A stretch of 64,000 nucleotides of DNA from Bacterioplanoides sp965200585 (GTDB lineage: Bacteria; Pseudomonadota; Gammaproteobacteria; Pseudomonadales; Oceanobacteraceae), in the NCBI RefSeq assembly GCF_965200585.1, contig NZ_OZ241361.1. One strand, given 5' to 3'. Shown piece after piece: positions 28,528 to 37,984 of this stretch. The position numbers were made by a program, and so were the translations under genes. The notes beneath the pieces were generated by a model. The model was given only the letters and a program-made list of their open reading frames with translations, was not told the DNA's origin and did no database searches. Each line of letters opens with the position of its first letter. Position 1 is the first letter of the stretch.

Positions 28528-29190
28528 TTATAGCCGGAAAGACTCCATCGTCTGCGGCAGGCTATTGGGAATGGGTGCTGGATTATTGTGTGCCACCAGA
28601 TAACGCAGTTGCGTGACGGCTAGTGCTTCCAGAGATGGTAACTGGTTGTGGTTGATATACAGCTTATGCAGCTGAGTCAATTTTTCGATGCCAGCCAAAC
28701 TATTGATCTGATTATGGCTGATGGCCAGCTCGCGCAATTGCTGCAGGTTCTCCAGCTCGCTGAATGACATCAACTGATTATGGCTGAGCGACAGTGTATG
28801 AATCTGAGTCAGATGATTTAACGCGCTCAGGTTTTGAATGGCGTTATTGCCTAAATTTAACACTCGCAGTTGAGTGAACTGTTCCAGCCCGGTTAATTCC
28901 TGAATACCGGCATGCTGGCATTTCAGAATCTGCAGCTGTTGGGTGTAACGAATGTTGGTCTGGCGGATACAGTTCTGTAAGGCATCGTCTGTAATGGCTT
29001 GAAGTTGAACGGCGGACAAGGTGTTGCCCGGCGGAGAACCTGGCTGCTGATTATCGGCCGAAGTATCCGTATTGTTGCTATCAGTTTCACTGGCGCTGCT
29101 TTCACCGTCACTGTTTCCGCCACCGCTACAGGCACTAATAAACAGAGCAAAAAGCGCAATCGCCATGAGTTTGCAATAAGAATACTGCAT
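28528..29190 (-). CDS. Leucine-rich-repeat lipoprotein
   Basis: The protein of about 220 residues has a lipoprotein signal ending in the lipobox LFISAC. A Ser/Gly/Asn/Asp-rich linker follows (SDGESSASETDSNNTDTSAD). Then come five to six leucine-rich repeats of 21-22 residues of the internalin type: LTQLRVLNLGNNAIQNLSAL, LTQIHTLSLSHNQLMSFSEL and LTQLHKLYINHNQLPSLEAL. This architecture suits a surface or periplasmic protein that binds another protein. The partner is unknown. Starts at 29190 or 29166 both preserve the signal. The gene is divergent from the LysR regulator, and a regulatory link is possible. Confidence 0.82.
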   Translation of the reverse strand: MQYSYCKLMAIALFALFISACSGGGNSDGESSASETDSNNTDTSADNQQPGSPPGNTLSAVQLQAITDDALQNCIRQTNIRYTQQLQILKCQHAGIQELTGLEQFTQLRVLNLGNNAIQNLSALNHLTQIHTLSLSHNQLMSFSELENLQQLRELAISHNQINSLAGIEKLTQLHKLYINHNQLPSLEALAVTQLRYLVAHNNPAPIPNSLPQTMESFRL

Positions 29191-29312
29191 AATGATTAAC
29201 CAATTTATTATTTTTGTACTTTCGTACACATTAACACAGCAGTTGCGGTAAGCCCAGCCTCAGGAGAAACTGATCGTCTGGCACTGGGTGCGTTCAGGAA
29301 CAGAAGTACAAC

Positions 29313-30287
29313 ATGCTCGATATAAATCAGTTAAAAGTTTTTATTCAGGTGGTGGATGAAGGCAGTTTTACCGCCGCTGGTAAAACGCTTGGGATGCCAA
29401 AATCGCGAGTCAGTCGTATGGTCTCTGATCTCGAAGCCAGCCTGGGATCACGTTTGTTGCAGCGCAGTACCCGTCAGTTGAGCTTAACCGAAGTGGGTAA
29501 CGAATATTACAGCCGTTGTCGCCACCTGATTCATGAAATCACCGAAGCACATCGTTTGATCTCCGATCGTGAGCATAACCCCCACGGAGTGTTACGGCTG
29601 GTGGTTCCGGTGATGGTGGCCAGTGGCTCGATGGGGCACTTCCTGACCAAATTCCAGAACGTGTATCCGGACGTTCGTATCGAAGTGGTGCATACCGACC
29701 GCCCGGTCAACATGATTCAGGAGGGTTATGACCTGGGGATTTTTGTTGGGGATTTGCCGGACTCATCATTAATTGCCCGCACCCTGACAGAGTCGGATTC
29801 TATTTTATGTGCCAGCCCGGCTTATCTGAAAGAGTACGGCCAGCCACAGCATCCACAAGATCTGAAAAATCTACGCTGCGTTAAATTGGGTGACGGTATT
29901 CAGCCGGAGACGTATCAAATGATTCACTCCGAAACCGGAGAAGAAATATCGATTGCGGTGGAACCCAATATCACCACTAACCTGATGGAGGCAAACCTAC
30001 ACAGCATGATTAAAGGAGCAGGTATTGGTCGGATTCCTTATCTGATGGCCGGTGATGCTGTGTTATCGGGGCAGCTGATTCCTATTTTTAATGACTGGCA
30101 ATTACGCCCGGAGCGTGTTTCTGTTGCTTACCCGTCACGCCAGTACCTGCCCAAAAAAGTTCGCAGCTTTGTCGACTTTATCGTCTCAGAAGTTGAAGAA
30201 TTAAATCGTTTAATTGACGCCTTACCTACCACAGAAGAGCAGCTCTCAGCTGTGAATAAACTGCTGAGCCAAACTGACGAAACCTGA
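29313..30287 (+). CDS. LysR-family transcriptional regulator
   Basis: The protein of 324 residues has the N-terminal winged helix-turn-helix of LysR regulators (FTAAGKTLGMPKSRVSRMVS, GSRLLQRSTRQLSLTEVG). The periplasmic-binding-like effector domain follows, with the CrgA-like blocks HNPHGVLRLVVPV, EVVHTDRPVNMIQEGYDLGI and MIKGAGIGRIPYLMAGD. The effector is unknown. It may regulate itself, the divergent leucine-rich-repeat lipoprotein, or the receptor gene downstream; the last has its own Pho-box-like element. Confidence 0.93.
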   Translation: MLDINQLKVFIQVVDEGSFTAAGKTLGMPKSRVSRMVSDLEASLGSRLLQRSTRQLSLTEVGNEYYSRCRHLIHEITEAHRLISDREHNPHGVLRLVVPVMVASGSMGHFLTKFQNVYPDVRIEVVHTDRPVNMIQEGYDLGIFVGDLPDSSLIARTLTESDSILCASPAYLKEYGQPQHPQDLKNLRCVKLGDGIQPETYQMIHSETGEEISIAVEPNITTNLMEANLHSMIKGAGIGRIPYLMAGDAVLSGQLIPIFNDWQLRPERVSVAYPSRQYLPKKVRSFVDFIVSEVEELNRLIDALPTTEEQLSAVNKLLSQTDET

Positions 30288-30309
30288 TGATTCTTTAAAC
30301 TTAGGTTTT

Positions 30310-30338
30310 TTGTAATCCAACTGTCATCTTTCAAAAAC
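30310..30338 (+). promoter_or_regulatory. Pho-box-like element upstream of the TonB-dependent receptor
   Basis: TTGTAAT at 30310 and an exact CTGTCAT at 30321 are spaced 11 bp apart with the 4-bp linker CCAA, as in the PhoB consensus (CTGTCAT-N4-CTGTCAT). A weaker third unit, CAAAAAC, lies 11 bp further on at 30332. It ends about 75 bp before the receptor start. The match is by eye. Confidence 0.55.
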
Positions 30339-30411
30339 ATACTGCCCCGCATTAACGCGTGGGCAGTTTTTGCCTGCCTAATATTCTTGTATTCCTGTTT
30401 TAGGGGGCGAA

Positions 30412-33400
30412 ATGAAACCGAATCGACTGTGGCTTGCAATCGCATCGTCTGTGATGGCATCTCAGCTTATGGCTGGAGAAGCCGTTTTTTATGTGACCGA
30501 GGATGGCGAAGCTGTTCGTGACCTGACCGTTGCGGTAGATGGTAAAAAGAAACTGGTGGGTAAATCCGGCTTTGTTTCTTTTGATGTGCCAGCCGGTAGT
30601 CATACGGTTGAGTTATCTCAGTTTGGCGAATATCTGGGTGAATTTGATTTTGATACCGCGAACGACGAGCAAAATGCCGAAATTCAGGTAGAAATGATTG
30701 GTGGTGAAGCACTGCCAGAAATTAATGTATTTACTCCAGGTCAGGAAGCCGAAGTCGCACTGGGTCAGATTTCCGGTTATTTAGAATCTGCCGATACTGG
30801 TGGCCCGATCTCCGGTGCACGCGTATCCGTTGATGGTACTGAACAGGGTGTTGTTACTGATGAAGATGGTTTCTTCAGTTTTGAATTACCGCGTGGTGAA
30901 TACAATTTATTAATTGCCGATCCGAATTACGGCAAGCGCGATGTAAATGGCATTCGTGTCATGGGGAATGTTAATACCGGCGTTAACCTGAATATGAGTC
31001 TGGAAGGTGACGGCGTTATTGAAGAAGTGGTTGCAGTAGGAACCTATGTACCTTCAACCGGTGCTGCTCAGGAGCGTGATTCTTCGGCGGTATTGGATTC
31101 AATTGGTTCTGAACAATTTTCACGCTTCGGTGATTCAGATGCCGCATCGGCTCTGAAACGTGTTGCTGGTGTAACCATTTCTAATGGCAAGTATGTTGTC
31201 GTGCGTGGTCTGAACGAACGTCACTCGACCATTACTTTAAATGGAGCAACTCTGCCATCTCCGGATCCGGCTCGTCGTGTTGTACCGCTGGATATTTTCC
31301 CATCGACCATTATTGATGGAATTGCGGTTCAGAAAAACTTCACTCCGGATGTTTATGCCGATTCAACCGGTGGTGTTATTAAACTGACGACTAAAAAATT
31401 CCCGGAAGAATTTGAAGGTAAATTTTCAGCATCATTAACATATGTTGATGATCTGACCGGTGAAGACCGCCAGGTTCAGGAATCTGAGCCATTTGATGCT
31501 CTGGGTTTTGGTGCTGAATGGGATCGTCGTTTACCTAAATATATTGATGATATTGAAGGAAGCTTAAACGACGGTACAGCCAGTGATCTGGAATCACAAG
31601 CAGCGTTACGTTTGTTACCTGATAACCTGGAAACGAAAGAAAAACGTGTTTTACCTAATGGCTCTTTAGAGTTATCTCTGGGTGACACTATTTATGACGG
31701 TGATTCTCTGACTCTGGGTTATACCACTTCATTGCGTTATGAAAACTCATGGTCGCGTCAGGATCGTAAGAGAAATACCTACCGTTCAACCGGTTCTGAA
31801 ATCATTCAGGATGATTCATTTGAAGATGAACGTACTATCAATGACATCACTCTGGGTTGGGGCGCGTCACTGGGTTTAATCTCTGGTGATAATGAATACA
31901 GCAGTAACACTCTGGTGTTACGCCAGACTCAGAATGACACAACCGTTACTACAGGTGTGGGTGGTGACCAGGATCGCGAATTAAATCGTTATCGTTTGCT
32001 GTGGATTGAGCGTGAATTCCTGATGCAGCAATTCACTGGTAAACATTACTTTGATAACTTCTTCGAGACGGAACTTAACTGGCAGGCTTCTGTTTCTCAG
32101 GCAAAACTGGATCAGCCTGATGAGCGGGAATACAGCTTTGAGCGTAATGCAGAATCGTCAGATCCGTTCCTGTTATTCCTGAGTACCACTGGACGTACCT
32201 ACAACGAACTGACAGATGACAATACCGATTTCAATATTGATTTGTCTTCCCTGTTATATACCTCTGACTCAATGGATCTGAGCCTGAAATATGGTGTTGG
32301 TTATTTCTCACGTGAACGTGAAGCAGAAGGAACCCGCCTGACTTACCGTACTGGTAGCCGTACTGCAGCAGATTATCCGAATAACTTTAATCCGGATGAA
32401 ATTCTGGAAGGCCTGGCTGATTCCGGAGAGTTATCTTTATCAAGTAACAGCACTCCAGCAGATGATTACGATGCTGAGTGGAATATGCTGACTTATTATC
32501 TGACTTCCGCTATTAACTGGTTTGATATTGCTAATGTCGAGTTTGGTTTACGAGTTGAAGATTCTGATCTCACCGTGGATACATTTACTCAAACGTCAAC
32601 TACTGCAAATCCAGAGCCGGTTTCTTCTGAGCTTGATGAAAGTGATGTGTTCCCGGCAGTCAGCTCTACTTTCTTTATTAACGAAGATATGCAGTTGCGT
32701 GCGGCTTATTATGAAACAAAAAACCGTCCTGATTTCCGTGAATTAGCGAATGCTCAGTTTACCGAAGTTGAAACAGGTGATTTGTTCCGTGGTAATCCAG
32801 ATCTGGAAACATCGGATATCGATAATATTGATTTACGCTTTGAATATTACTTCTCCGATAGTGAAAACGTAACGCTTGCCTACTTTATGAAAGACTTTGA
32901 TAACCCGATTGAGCGTACCTTGCTTCAGGGTGGTGCGGTTTATTCTTACGCGAACGGCGAAGAAGGTGAGTTGTCTGGTTTCGAAATTGACTTCCGTAAG
33001 GAATTCGAAATGGCTGGCGGTGATCTGAATAGCTTTGTTTCAGGTAACCTGGCATTTATTGATTCAGATGTGGAAATTTCAGTAGAAGGTGAAGCACCGA
33101 GAAGTCAGCGTATGCAAGGCCAGCCCGATGAATTGGCAAACCTGCAGCTGGGTTTAGATGACTTTGAAAATGGCACTGAATACACACTGGTTGTTAATTA
33201 TCAGGGCGACTCTATTGATTCGGTTGGCTCCGGTGATCTGCCAAATATTATTAAAGAACCACGCTCTGAAATTAACCTGAGTGTTAAACAAGAGATTTTT
33301 GAAAGCTCTAAAGTCAGCTTTAGCCTGGATAATATTACCGATGAAAAGGTGGAATTAACTCAGGGTGGTCAAAACTTCCGAAGCTATAAAGAAGGCGTTG

Positions 33401-33432
33401 AGTTTTCTTTAGGTTTCAGTACGGAATTCTGA
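30412..33432 (+). CDS. TonB-dependent outer-membrane receptor with N-terminal extension
   Basis: This is a 1006-residue TonB-dependent transporter. After a signal peptide (AIASSVMASQLMA) comes a small beta domain. A carboxypeptidase-like regulatory domain follows near residues 120-195 (GPISGARVSVDGTEQGVVTD). The plug contains VLDSIGSEQFSRFGDSDAAS and VVRGLNERHSTITLNGATLP. The C-terminal barrel has the late TonB-receptor block FFINEDMQLRAAYYETKNRP and ends in Phe (GFSTEF). Receptors of this subtype occur beside TtpC-type TonB systems in marine gammaproteobacteria. The substrate is not shown by the sequence, but the Pho-box-like promoter points to a phosphorus compound. The lipoprotein gene follows directly. 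Confidence 0.93.
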   Translation: MKPNRLWLAIASSVMASQLMAGEAVFYVTEDGEAVRDLTVAVDGKKKLVGKSGFVSFDVPAGSHTVELSQFGEYLGEFDFDTANDEQNAEIQVEMIGGEALPEINVFTPGQEAEVALGQISGYLESADTGGPISGARVSVDGTEQGVVTDEDGFFSFELPRGEYNLLIADPNYGKRDVNGIRVMGNVNTGVNLNMSLEGDGVIEEVVAVGTYVPSTGAAQERDSSAVLDSIGSEQFSRFGDSDAASALKRVAGVTISNGKYVVVRGLNERHSTITLNGATLPSPDPARRVVPLDIFPSTIIDGIAVQKNFTPDVYADSTGGVIKLTTKKFPEEFEGKFSASLTYVDDLTGEDRQVQESEPFDALGFGAEWDRRLPKYIDDIEGSLNDGTASDLESQAALRLLPDNLETKEKRVLPNGSLELSLGDTIYDGDSLTLGYTTSLRYENSWSRQDRKRNTYRSTGSEIIQDDSFEDERTINDITLGWGASLGLISGDNEYSSNTLVLRQTQNDTTVTTGVGGDQDRELNRYRLLWIEREFLMQQFTGKHYFDNFFETELNWQASVSQAKLDQPDEREYSFERNAESSDPFLLFLSTTGRTYNELTDDNTDFNIDLSSLLYTSDSMDLSLKYGVGYFSREREAEGTRLTYRTGSRTAADYPNNFNPDEILEGLADSGELSLSSNSTPADDYDAEWNMLTYYLTSAINWFDIANVEFGLRVEDSDLTVDTFTQTSTTANPEPVSSELDESDVFPAVSSTFFINEDMQLRAAYYETKNRPDFRELANAQFTEVETGDLFRGNPDLETSDIDNIDLRFEYYFSDSENVTLAYFMKDFDNPIERTLLQGGAVYSYANGEEGELSGFEIDFRKEFEMAGGDLNSFVSGNLAFIDSDVEISVEGEAPRSQRMQGQPDELANLQLGLDDFENGTEYTLVVNYQGDSIDSVGSGDLPNIIKEPRSEINLSVKQEIFESSKVSFSLDNITDEKVELTQGGQNFRSYKEGVEFSLGFSTEF

Positions 33433-33440
33433 TTTAAATA

Positions 33441-33486
33441 AGATTAAATTCAGGCAGTTTCCGTCTGAATTTAATCTAACTGTCAT
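33441..33486 (+). terminator. Intercistronic stem-loop after the receptor, overlapping a CTGTCAT heptamer
   Basis: A 15-bp stem (33441-33455 with 33463-33477, one G-T mismatch) closes a 7-nt loop. No T-run follows directly, so it may be an mRNA-stabilising or attenuating structure instead of a true terminator. An exact CTGTCAT follows at 33480, but its 11-bp partner is poor (ATTTAAT), so I do not call a Pho box here. Confidence 0.5.
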
Positions 33487-33540
33487 CTCTTAATTTTAAA
33501 ATTAATTAAATTATTAAAGATTTTTCACAGGGGAAAAAAT

Positions 33541-35034
33541 ATGGAAATCAAAAAGTTGGTTGCCGCTATGGCTGTTGCATCATCTGCGGTACTGTTAAGT
33601 GCATGTGCTGGCGATGAAGATGTTGATGTGATTATTGTTGAAACGGGTAGCAGCTCAGCTCCAGCTACTCCTGACAATCCAACAGTACCATCAGGCCAGA
33701 CGTGTGGCACCGTTGGTGTAACAACCGGTCAAACCATCAGCGTTGGTGATACCACTTTGCCTCAATGTGCTCTGTCTGGTCGTATTACCCAGGACGCTCA
33801 GTTAACCAGCAACTTTGTTTACACCTTGCAAGGCTTCGTAACAGTTGGTGATGGTAATGAAACACTGGCAGCGGCTGGTGATGCTTCCCGAGTTATTTTA
33901 ACCGTTGATGCTGGTGTTCAGTTCCGTTCTTCTACACGTGGTGCTCTGGTCATCAGCCGTGGTTCTGAAATCCTGATGAATGGTACCGCAGACAACCCGA
34001 TTGTTATGTCTTCTCTGGATAACGATTTCAGTGGTTCCGGTGAGTGGGCTGGTCTGGTTCTGCAAGGTTTCTCTTCAAACAACCAATGCCCGGCAGCACC
34101 TGCAGTGTGTAACATCCCGGATGAAGCTGGTACTGGCTTCCACGGTGGTGCTCAGCGTGGTGATAGCAGCGGTAAAATCTCGCACGTTATTGTTGCCGAA
34201 GGTGGTTTCGAAGTTGCCGAAGATGAAGAAATCAACGGTGTGACTTTCCACTCTGTTGGTCACGGCACTGAAGTTGATAACCTGATGGTTTACGGCAACG
34301 CAGACGATGGTGTTGAATTCTTCGGTGGTACTGTAAACGTTAGCAACCTGATTCTGGTTGATAACGGTGATGAATCGATCGACTGGGACCACGGTTATCA
34401 GGGTAACATCCAGTTTGCTCTGGTACGTCAGGGTGTCAACATCACTGATGCTGGTGACTACGCGATTGAAGCGGATAACGATGGCGGTGCCTTTGGCGGT
34501 ACTCCGGTTTCCAACCCAACTCTGGCTAACGTTACATTCCAGGAAATTACTCAGGCAGAAAGTGATGAGCTGTTCCGTCTGAAAGAAGGTACCGGTGGTC
34601 GCTTTGTGAACGTTGCTGCTGCTAACTATCTGGGTGACCGTTCTACTCCAGCGGATGCTTCTACCGCTGAATGTGTTCGTATCGATGACAACGGTGTTGG
34701 CGCACAAACTGGTGCTCCAATCGTTCTGACCAACTTCTTCCTGGGTTGTGGTGTTGCTGGTCAGCCTATTCAACTGGATGATAACGGTGCTGCTGCTGCA
34801 ACAGCTGGTGTGTTCACCGCAGTTAACGCAGAAACTGTGACTCTGGATGCAGCTTTTGCGGTAGCGGCTCCATCACCAGTTGTTTCTGCTGTTGATCTTA
34901 ACGCTGTTTCAGCTAACGAAGTGACTGACTTCTTTACTGACACAACTTATGTTGGTGCTGTTGCGCCAAATACGGCTGCGGACGATGCGTTCTACGCATG
35001 GGCTGCAAAAGTAATTCCTGCTGCTTTCCAATAA
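33541..35034 (+). CDS. Secreted lipoprotein, probable beta-helix, partner of the TonB receptor
   Basis: The protein of 497 residues has a lipobox (VLLSACAGDED) and a Ser/Pro/Thr linker. Short repeating strands follow (RGALVISRGSEILMNGTADN, VDNLMVYGNADDGVEFFGG, VSNLILVDNGDESIDWDHG), typical of right-handed parallel beta-helices. Four conserved-looking cysteines lie in the mature part. There is no visible catalytic motif. It sits 108 bp behind the receptor and ends at a strong terminator, so it is probably a surface-exposed partner that captures substrate. The ribosome-binding site AGGGG precedes the ATG. The codon use is biased as in highly expressed genes (inference). Confidence 0.75.
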   Translation: MEIKKLVAAMAVASSAVLLSACAGDEDVDVIIVETGSSSAPATPDNPTVPSGQTCGTVGVTTGQTISVGDTTLPQCALSGRITQDAQLTSNFVYTLQGFVTVGDGNETLAAAGDASRVILTVDAGVQFRSSTRGALVISRGSEILMNGTADNPIVMSSLDNDFSGSGEWAGLVLQGFSSNNQCPAAPAVCNIPDEAGTGFHGGAQRGDSSGKISHVIVAEGGFEVAEDEEINGVTFHSVGHGTEVDNLMVYGNADDGVEFFGGTVNVSNLILVDNGDESIDWDHGYQGNIQFALVRQGVNITDAGDYAIEADNDGGAFGGTPVSNPTLANVTFQEITQAESDELFRLKEGTGGRFVNVAAANYLGDRSTPADASTAECVRIDDNGVGAQTGAPIVLTNFFLGCGVAGQPIQLDDNGAAAATAGVFTAVNAETVTLDAAFAVAAPSPVVSAVDLNAVSANEVTDFFTDTTYVGAVAPNTAADDAFYAWAAKVIPAAFQ

Positions 35035-35063
35035 GCATGTAGTCACCGGTTATACCGGTGAAG

Positions 35064-35101
35064 AAAAGCCCGCTCTTGTATAAGAGCGGGCTTTTTGTTT
35101 T
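35064..35101 (+). terminator. Strong terminator after the lipoprotein gene
   Basis: An 11-bp GC-rich stem (AGCCCGCTCTT with AAGAGCGGGCT, loop GTAT) is flanked by A-runs and followed by TTTTGTTTTT. Confidence 0.93.
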
Positions 35102-35134
35102 TAAGAACACTCCATCTGACATTCCTTTGAATCA

Positions 35135-35192
35135 CTGTCATATATCTGCAACCCAATCGTCATGTCACACAAGTGTCATAGAACTGCAGTAT
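35135..35192 (+). promoter_or_regulatory. Multiple Pho-box-like repeats upstream of the TonB2 operon
   Basis: Three heptamers stand at exact 11-bp steps: CTGTCAT (35135), CTGCAAC (35146) and TCGTCAT (35157). An overlapping second pair, ATGTCAC (35162) and GTGTCAT (35173), is also 11 bp apart. A -10-like CAGTAT follows at about 35187, which is the spacing expected if PhoB replaces the -35 element. The start codon of the first gene is at 35258. Confidence 0.7.
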
Positions 35193-35257
35193 CGTGCGCT
35201 CTGAATTTAGGGGGCTCGCGGGTGCGGGCCAATAACAGTTTAAACGGGTAAAGAATC

Positions 35258-36034
35258 ATGCCTACGCAACTGCGAACTCGTAACGTCCTGGCCGCCGCGG
35301 TATTAACCGCTGGTGTTGCTTTTGGCGCAACCGCTGCCAATGTTGACAGCGCTTTAGATAACGGTGTTAAGCGCGTTAATAAAGCACAACAGTCTCAGCA
35401 AAAAATCGACAATATTGATAACAGCATTCGTACCAGTGAACGTGAATACCGTTCGCTGATTAAAGAAGTCGAAGGTCTGGATGTTTATGTTAAACAGCTG
35501 AATAACCAGCTGGATGCGCAGGCCAAAGAACTGGCTGCCATTGAAGACAGTATCACTAAGGTGACTCTGGTTGAGCGTCAGATCACACCATTAATGTTGC
35601 GCATGATTGATGCCGCTGATCAGTTTGTACGTGCTGATGTCCCTTTCCTGAAAGAAGAGCGCAGCGAACGAGTTGAAAAACTGAAGCGCATGATGGGCCG
35701 TAGTGACGTAACCGTGGCCGAAAAATATCGCAAAGTGATGGAAGCTTACCAGGCTGAAATTGATTACGGCCGTACCATCGAATCTTACCGTGGCACGCTG
35801 GATGTTAATGGTCAGCAACGTGAAGTGGATTTTTTACGTGTGGGCCGTATTGCTCTGATGTATCAGTCTCTGGATGGTCTGGAACTGGGTGTTTGGAATA
35901 CGGCTAATAATGCCTGGGAAGCTCTGGATCCGGCTTACAAAAGTAAGTTAATGGCAGGTATTCGTATCGCGCGTGAACAAGCGGCTCCGGATTTAATCAA
36001 GGTGCCGGTTGCGGCTCCGTTGGCTGCCAACTAA
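35258..36034 (+). CDS. DUF3450 family periplasmic protein of the TonB2 system
   Basis: The protein of 258 residues has a signal peptide (NVLAAAVLTAGVAFGATAAN). A long coiled coil follows (residues ~30-110, with IDNIDNSIRTSEREYRSLIK and VKQLNNQLDAQAKELAAIE). The C-terminal domain reads VDFLRVGRIALMYQSLDG and LGVWNTANNAWEAL. This is the DUF3450 pattern found as the first gene of TtpC-ExbB-ExbD-TonB operons in Vibrio and Shewanella. Its role is not fully known; it is probably a periplasmic accessory of the energy-transducing complex. It overlaps no other gene and lies 10 nt before the TtpC-like gene. Confidence 0.85.
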   Translation: MPTQLRTRNVLAAAVLTAGVAFGATAANVDSALDNGVKRVNKAQQSQQKIDNIDNSIRTSEREYRSLIKEVEGLDVYVKQLNNQLDAQAKELAAIEDSITKVTLVERQITPLMLRMIDAADQFVRADVPFLKEERSERVEKLKRMMGRSDVTVAEKYRKVMEAYQAEIDYGRTIESYRGTLDVNGQQREVDFLRVGRIALMYQSLDGLELGVWNTANNAWEALDPAYKSKLMAGIRIAREQAAPDLIKVPVAAPLAAN

Positions 36035-36044
36035 GAAGGAAGAA

Positions 36045-37424
36045 ATGATGAAAATTAAAGCCTTATTATTATCTGCCGCTCTGGCATTTTCTTTTTCTTC
36101 CAATACTCATGCCGCTGATGAAGTGAGTGTGGACGAGCTGCTGAACCTGGTAAAACAAGGTCAGGCACGTGATGACAAAGAATTTAAACAGCGTCTGGTG
36201 CGTTTTAATCGCTCTAAAGCAGAGCAGGAACGTTTAGTGGCTGAAATGAAAGCCGAGCGTTCTCGTCTGGAAATTTTAGCCGCGAAAAAAGAGCAGGAAT
36301 TCCAGCAGAATGAAACCCGGGTTGAAAATGCTCAGGATCGTTTAACCAACCGTTTAGGCTCATTAAAAGAATTATTCGGTGTGCTGCAACAGGTAGCGGG
36401 TGATACCAAAGCCGTATTTGAAGGTTCCGTAGTATCCAGTGAATTACCGGGCCGTACCGAATTTTTAACCGATTTAATTAAAACTGCAGGTTCGTCTTCG
36501 ACATTACCATCGATCGAGCAGTTAGAGCGTTTGTGGTTTGAAATGCAACGTGAAGCAACCTTCTCGGGCCGTATCGCACAATACAACGCCGATGTGGTGA
36601 TGCCATCAGGTGACACCGTACAAAAAGATGTCATTCGTGTGGGTGGCTTTAATGTTGTGTCTGCGGGGAATTATCTGAACTGGGATCTGGAGTCCGGTCG
36701 TCTGGTTGAGCTGGATAAGCAACCGGGCTCGCGTTACACCGGTCCGGCAGCAGAATTAGAAAGTGCTTCCGGTGCTGCATTAACCGGCTTCTGGATTGAT
36801 CCTTCGCGCGGTCAATTATTAAAAATTCTGGGTCAGTCACCTGAACTGGGCGACCGTGTTGATCAGGGTGGCGTGGTTGGTTACATCATTCTGGCACTGG
36901 CGGTGATCGGTATTCTGTTAGCGGTATGGCGCATGATTGTGCTGTACGTAGAACGCAGCCGCGTTTACAAGCAAATGAAGTCTGAAAGCGCGAATGAAAA
37001 TAACTCGCTGGGTCGTGTAATGGCGGTATTCCAGGCGAACAATAAAGCCGATACCGAAACGCTGGAACTGCACTTAGGTGAAGCCATTGCGGCAGAAATT
37101 CCACGCCTGACCCGTGGCATTGGCTGGATCAAAATTATCTCTGTCGTTGCGCCACTGTTGGGTCTGTTGGGTACCGTTACCGGCATGATTGATGTGTTTG
37201 AAACCATGTCTCTGTTTGGTACCGGCGATCCTAAGCTGATGGCGGGTGGTATTTCTCAGGCACTGATGACCACGGTTCTGGGTCTGGTTGCAGCCATTCC
37301 TTGTGTCTTCCTGCACACCTTAACCAATAACCGCTCACGTGAGCTGATGATGATTCTGGAAGAGCGTGCTACCGGTATTCTGGCGCGCCAGTCTGAACAG
37401 CAAACGTCTGCGAAAGCAGCTTAA
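36045..37424 (+). CDS. TtpC-like large ExbB/MotA/TolQ-family proton channel subunit
   Basis: The protein of about 459 residues has a signal peptide (LLLSAALAFSFSSNTHA), a long periplasmic coiled-coil region and a domain of ~200 residues. A membrane segment follows near residue 285 (GYIILALAVIGILLAVWRMI). The MotA/TolQ/ExbB core then reads ISVVAPLLGLLGTVTGMIDV and SQALMTTVLGLVAAIPCVFL. This layout is that of TtpC, the extra component of TonB2 systems. AAGGA stands before ATG 36045; ATG 36048 is equally possible. It works with the adjacent ExbB, ExbD and TonB. Confidence 0.9.
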   Translation: MMKIKALLLSAALAFSFSSNTHAADEVSVDELLNLVKQGQARDDKEFKQRLVRFNRSKAEQERLVAEMKAERSRLEILAAKKEQEFQQNETRVENAQDRLTNRLGSLKELFGVLQQVAGDTKAVFEGSVVSSELPGRTEFLTDLIKTAGSSSTLPSIEQLERLWFEMQREATFSGRIAQYNADVVMPSGDTVQKDVIRVGGFNVVSAGNYLNWDLESGRLVELDKQPGSRYTGPAAELESASGAALTGFWIDPSRGQLLKILGQSPELGDRVDQGGVVGYIILALAVIGILLAVWRMIVLYVERSRVYKQMKSESANENNSLGRVMAVFQANNKADTETLELHLGEAIAAEIPRLTRGIGWIKIISVVAPLLGLLGTVTGMIDVFETMSLFGTGDPKLMAGGISQALMTTVLGLVAAIPCVFLHTLTNNRSRELMMILEERATGILARQSEQQTSAKAA

Positions 37425-37443
37425 TAACCGATTGGTGAGATAG

Positions 37444-37965
37444 ATGTTCACTGAAATTTACGAACCGGTCTATCTGTTTATGGAGCGTGGAGGTGTGATC
37501 CTCTACGGCATCTTCGGACTGATCTTTATCTTGTGGTTGTTGGTATTAGAGCGGGTGGTGTTCTTCTCCTTTGTACACCGCTCCGACGTTAAAAAAGCCG
37601 TTGCTGAATGGGAAGCTCGCTCAGAGCGTACTTCCTGGCACGCTCATCAGATCCGTCAGGATCTGTTGGGCAAGCTGCGCGGTAACCTGACGGCCAATAT
37701 GAACACCATCAAAATGGCGATTGGCCTGGCACCGTTATTCGGTTTGTTAGGTACGGTGACCGGCATGATCGAAGTATTCGATGTGATGGCATTTTTAGGT
37801 AACGGTAGCCCGAAAGCGATGGCATCGGGTATTTCCAAAGCCACCATCCCAACCATGGCTGGCATGGTGGGGGCCATTACCGGGGTGTTTGCTCAGTCAT
37901 TGTTAGACCGTTATATCAAGCGTGAAAAGATTCACTTAGAAGACCAATTAACCTTCGATCACTGA
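37444..37965 (+). CDS. exbB: ExbB2 biopolymer transport protein
   Basis: ExbB forms the pentameric inner-membrane proton channel that energises TonB. The 173-residue protein has three membrane segments (VILYGIFGLIFILWLLVLER, APLFGLLGTVTGMIEVFDVM, ATIPTMAGMVGAITGVFAQS). It is the short TonB2-type form. The gene lies 19 nt after the TtpC-like gene. A 200-bp gap with an inverted-repeat element separates it from exbD. Confidence 0.93.
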   Translation: MFTEIYEPVYLFMERGGVILYGIFGLIFILWLLVLERVVFFSFVHRSDVKKAVAEWEARSERTSWHAHQIRQDLLGKLRGNLTANMNTIKMAIGLAPLFGLLGTVTGMIEVFDVMAFLGNGSPKAMASGISKATIPTMAGMVGAITGVFAQSLLDRYIKREKIHLEDQLTFDH

Positions 37966-37984
37966 CAGGAATTAAAAACTATCT

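Noticed and set aside
33469..33486. Third Pho box before the lipoprotein gene
   Set aside because: Only one exact CTGTCAT; its 11-bp neighbour matches at 4 of 7 positions and overlaps the stem-loop arm.
34075..34773. Leftward open frame of 232 codons inside the surface lipoprotein gene
   Set aside because: It is antisense to the lipoprotein, and its Thr/Val/Asn-rich composition follows from the codon bias of the opposite strand.
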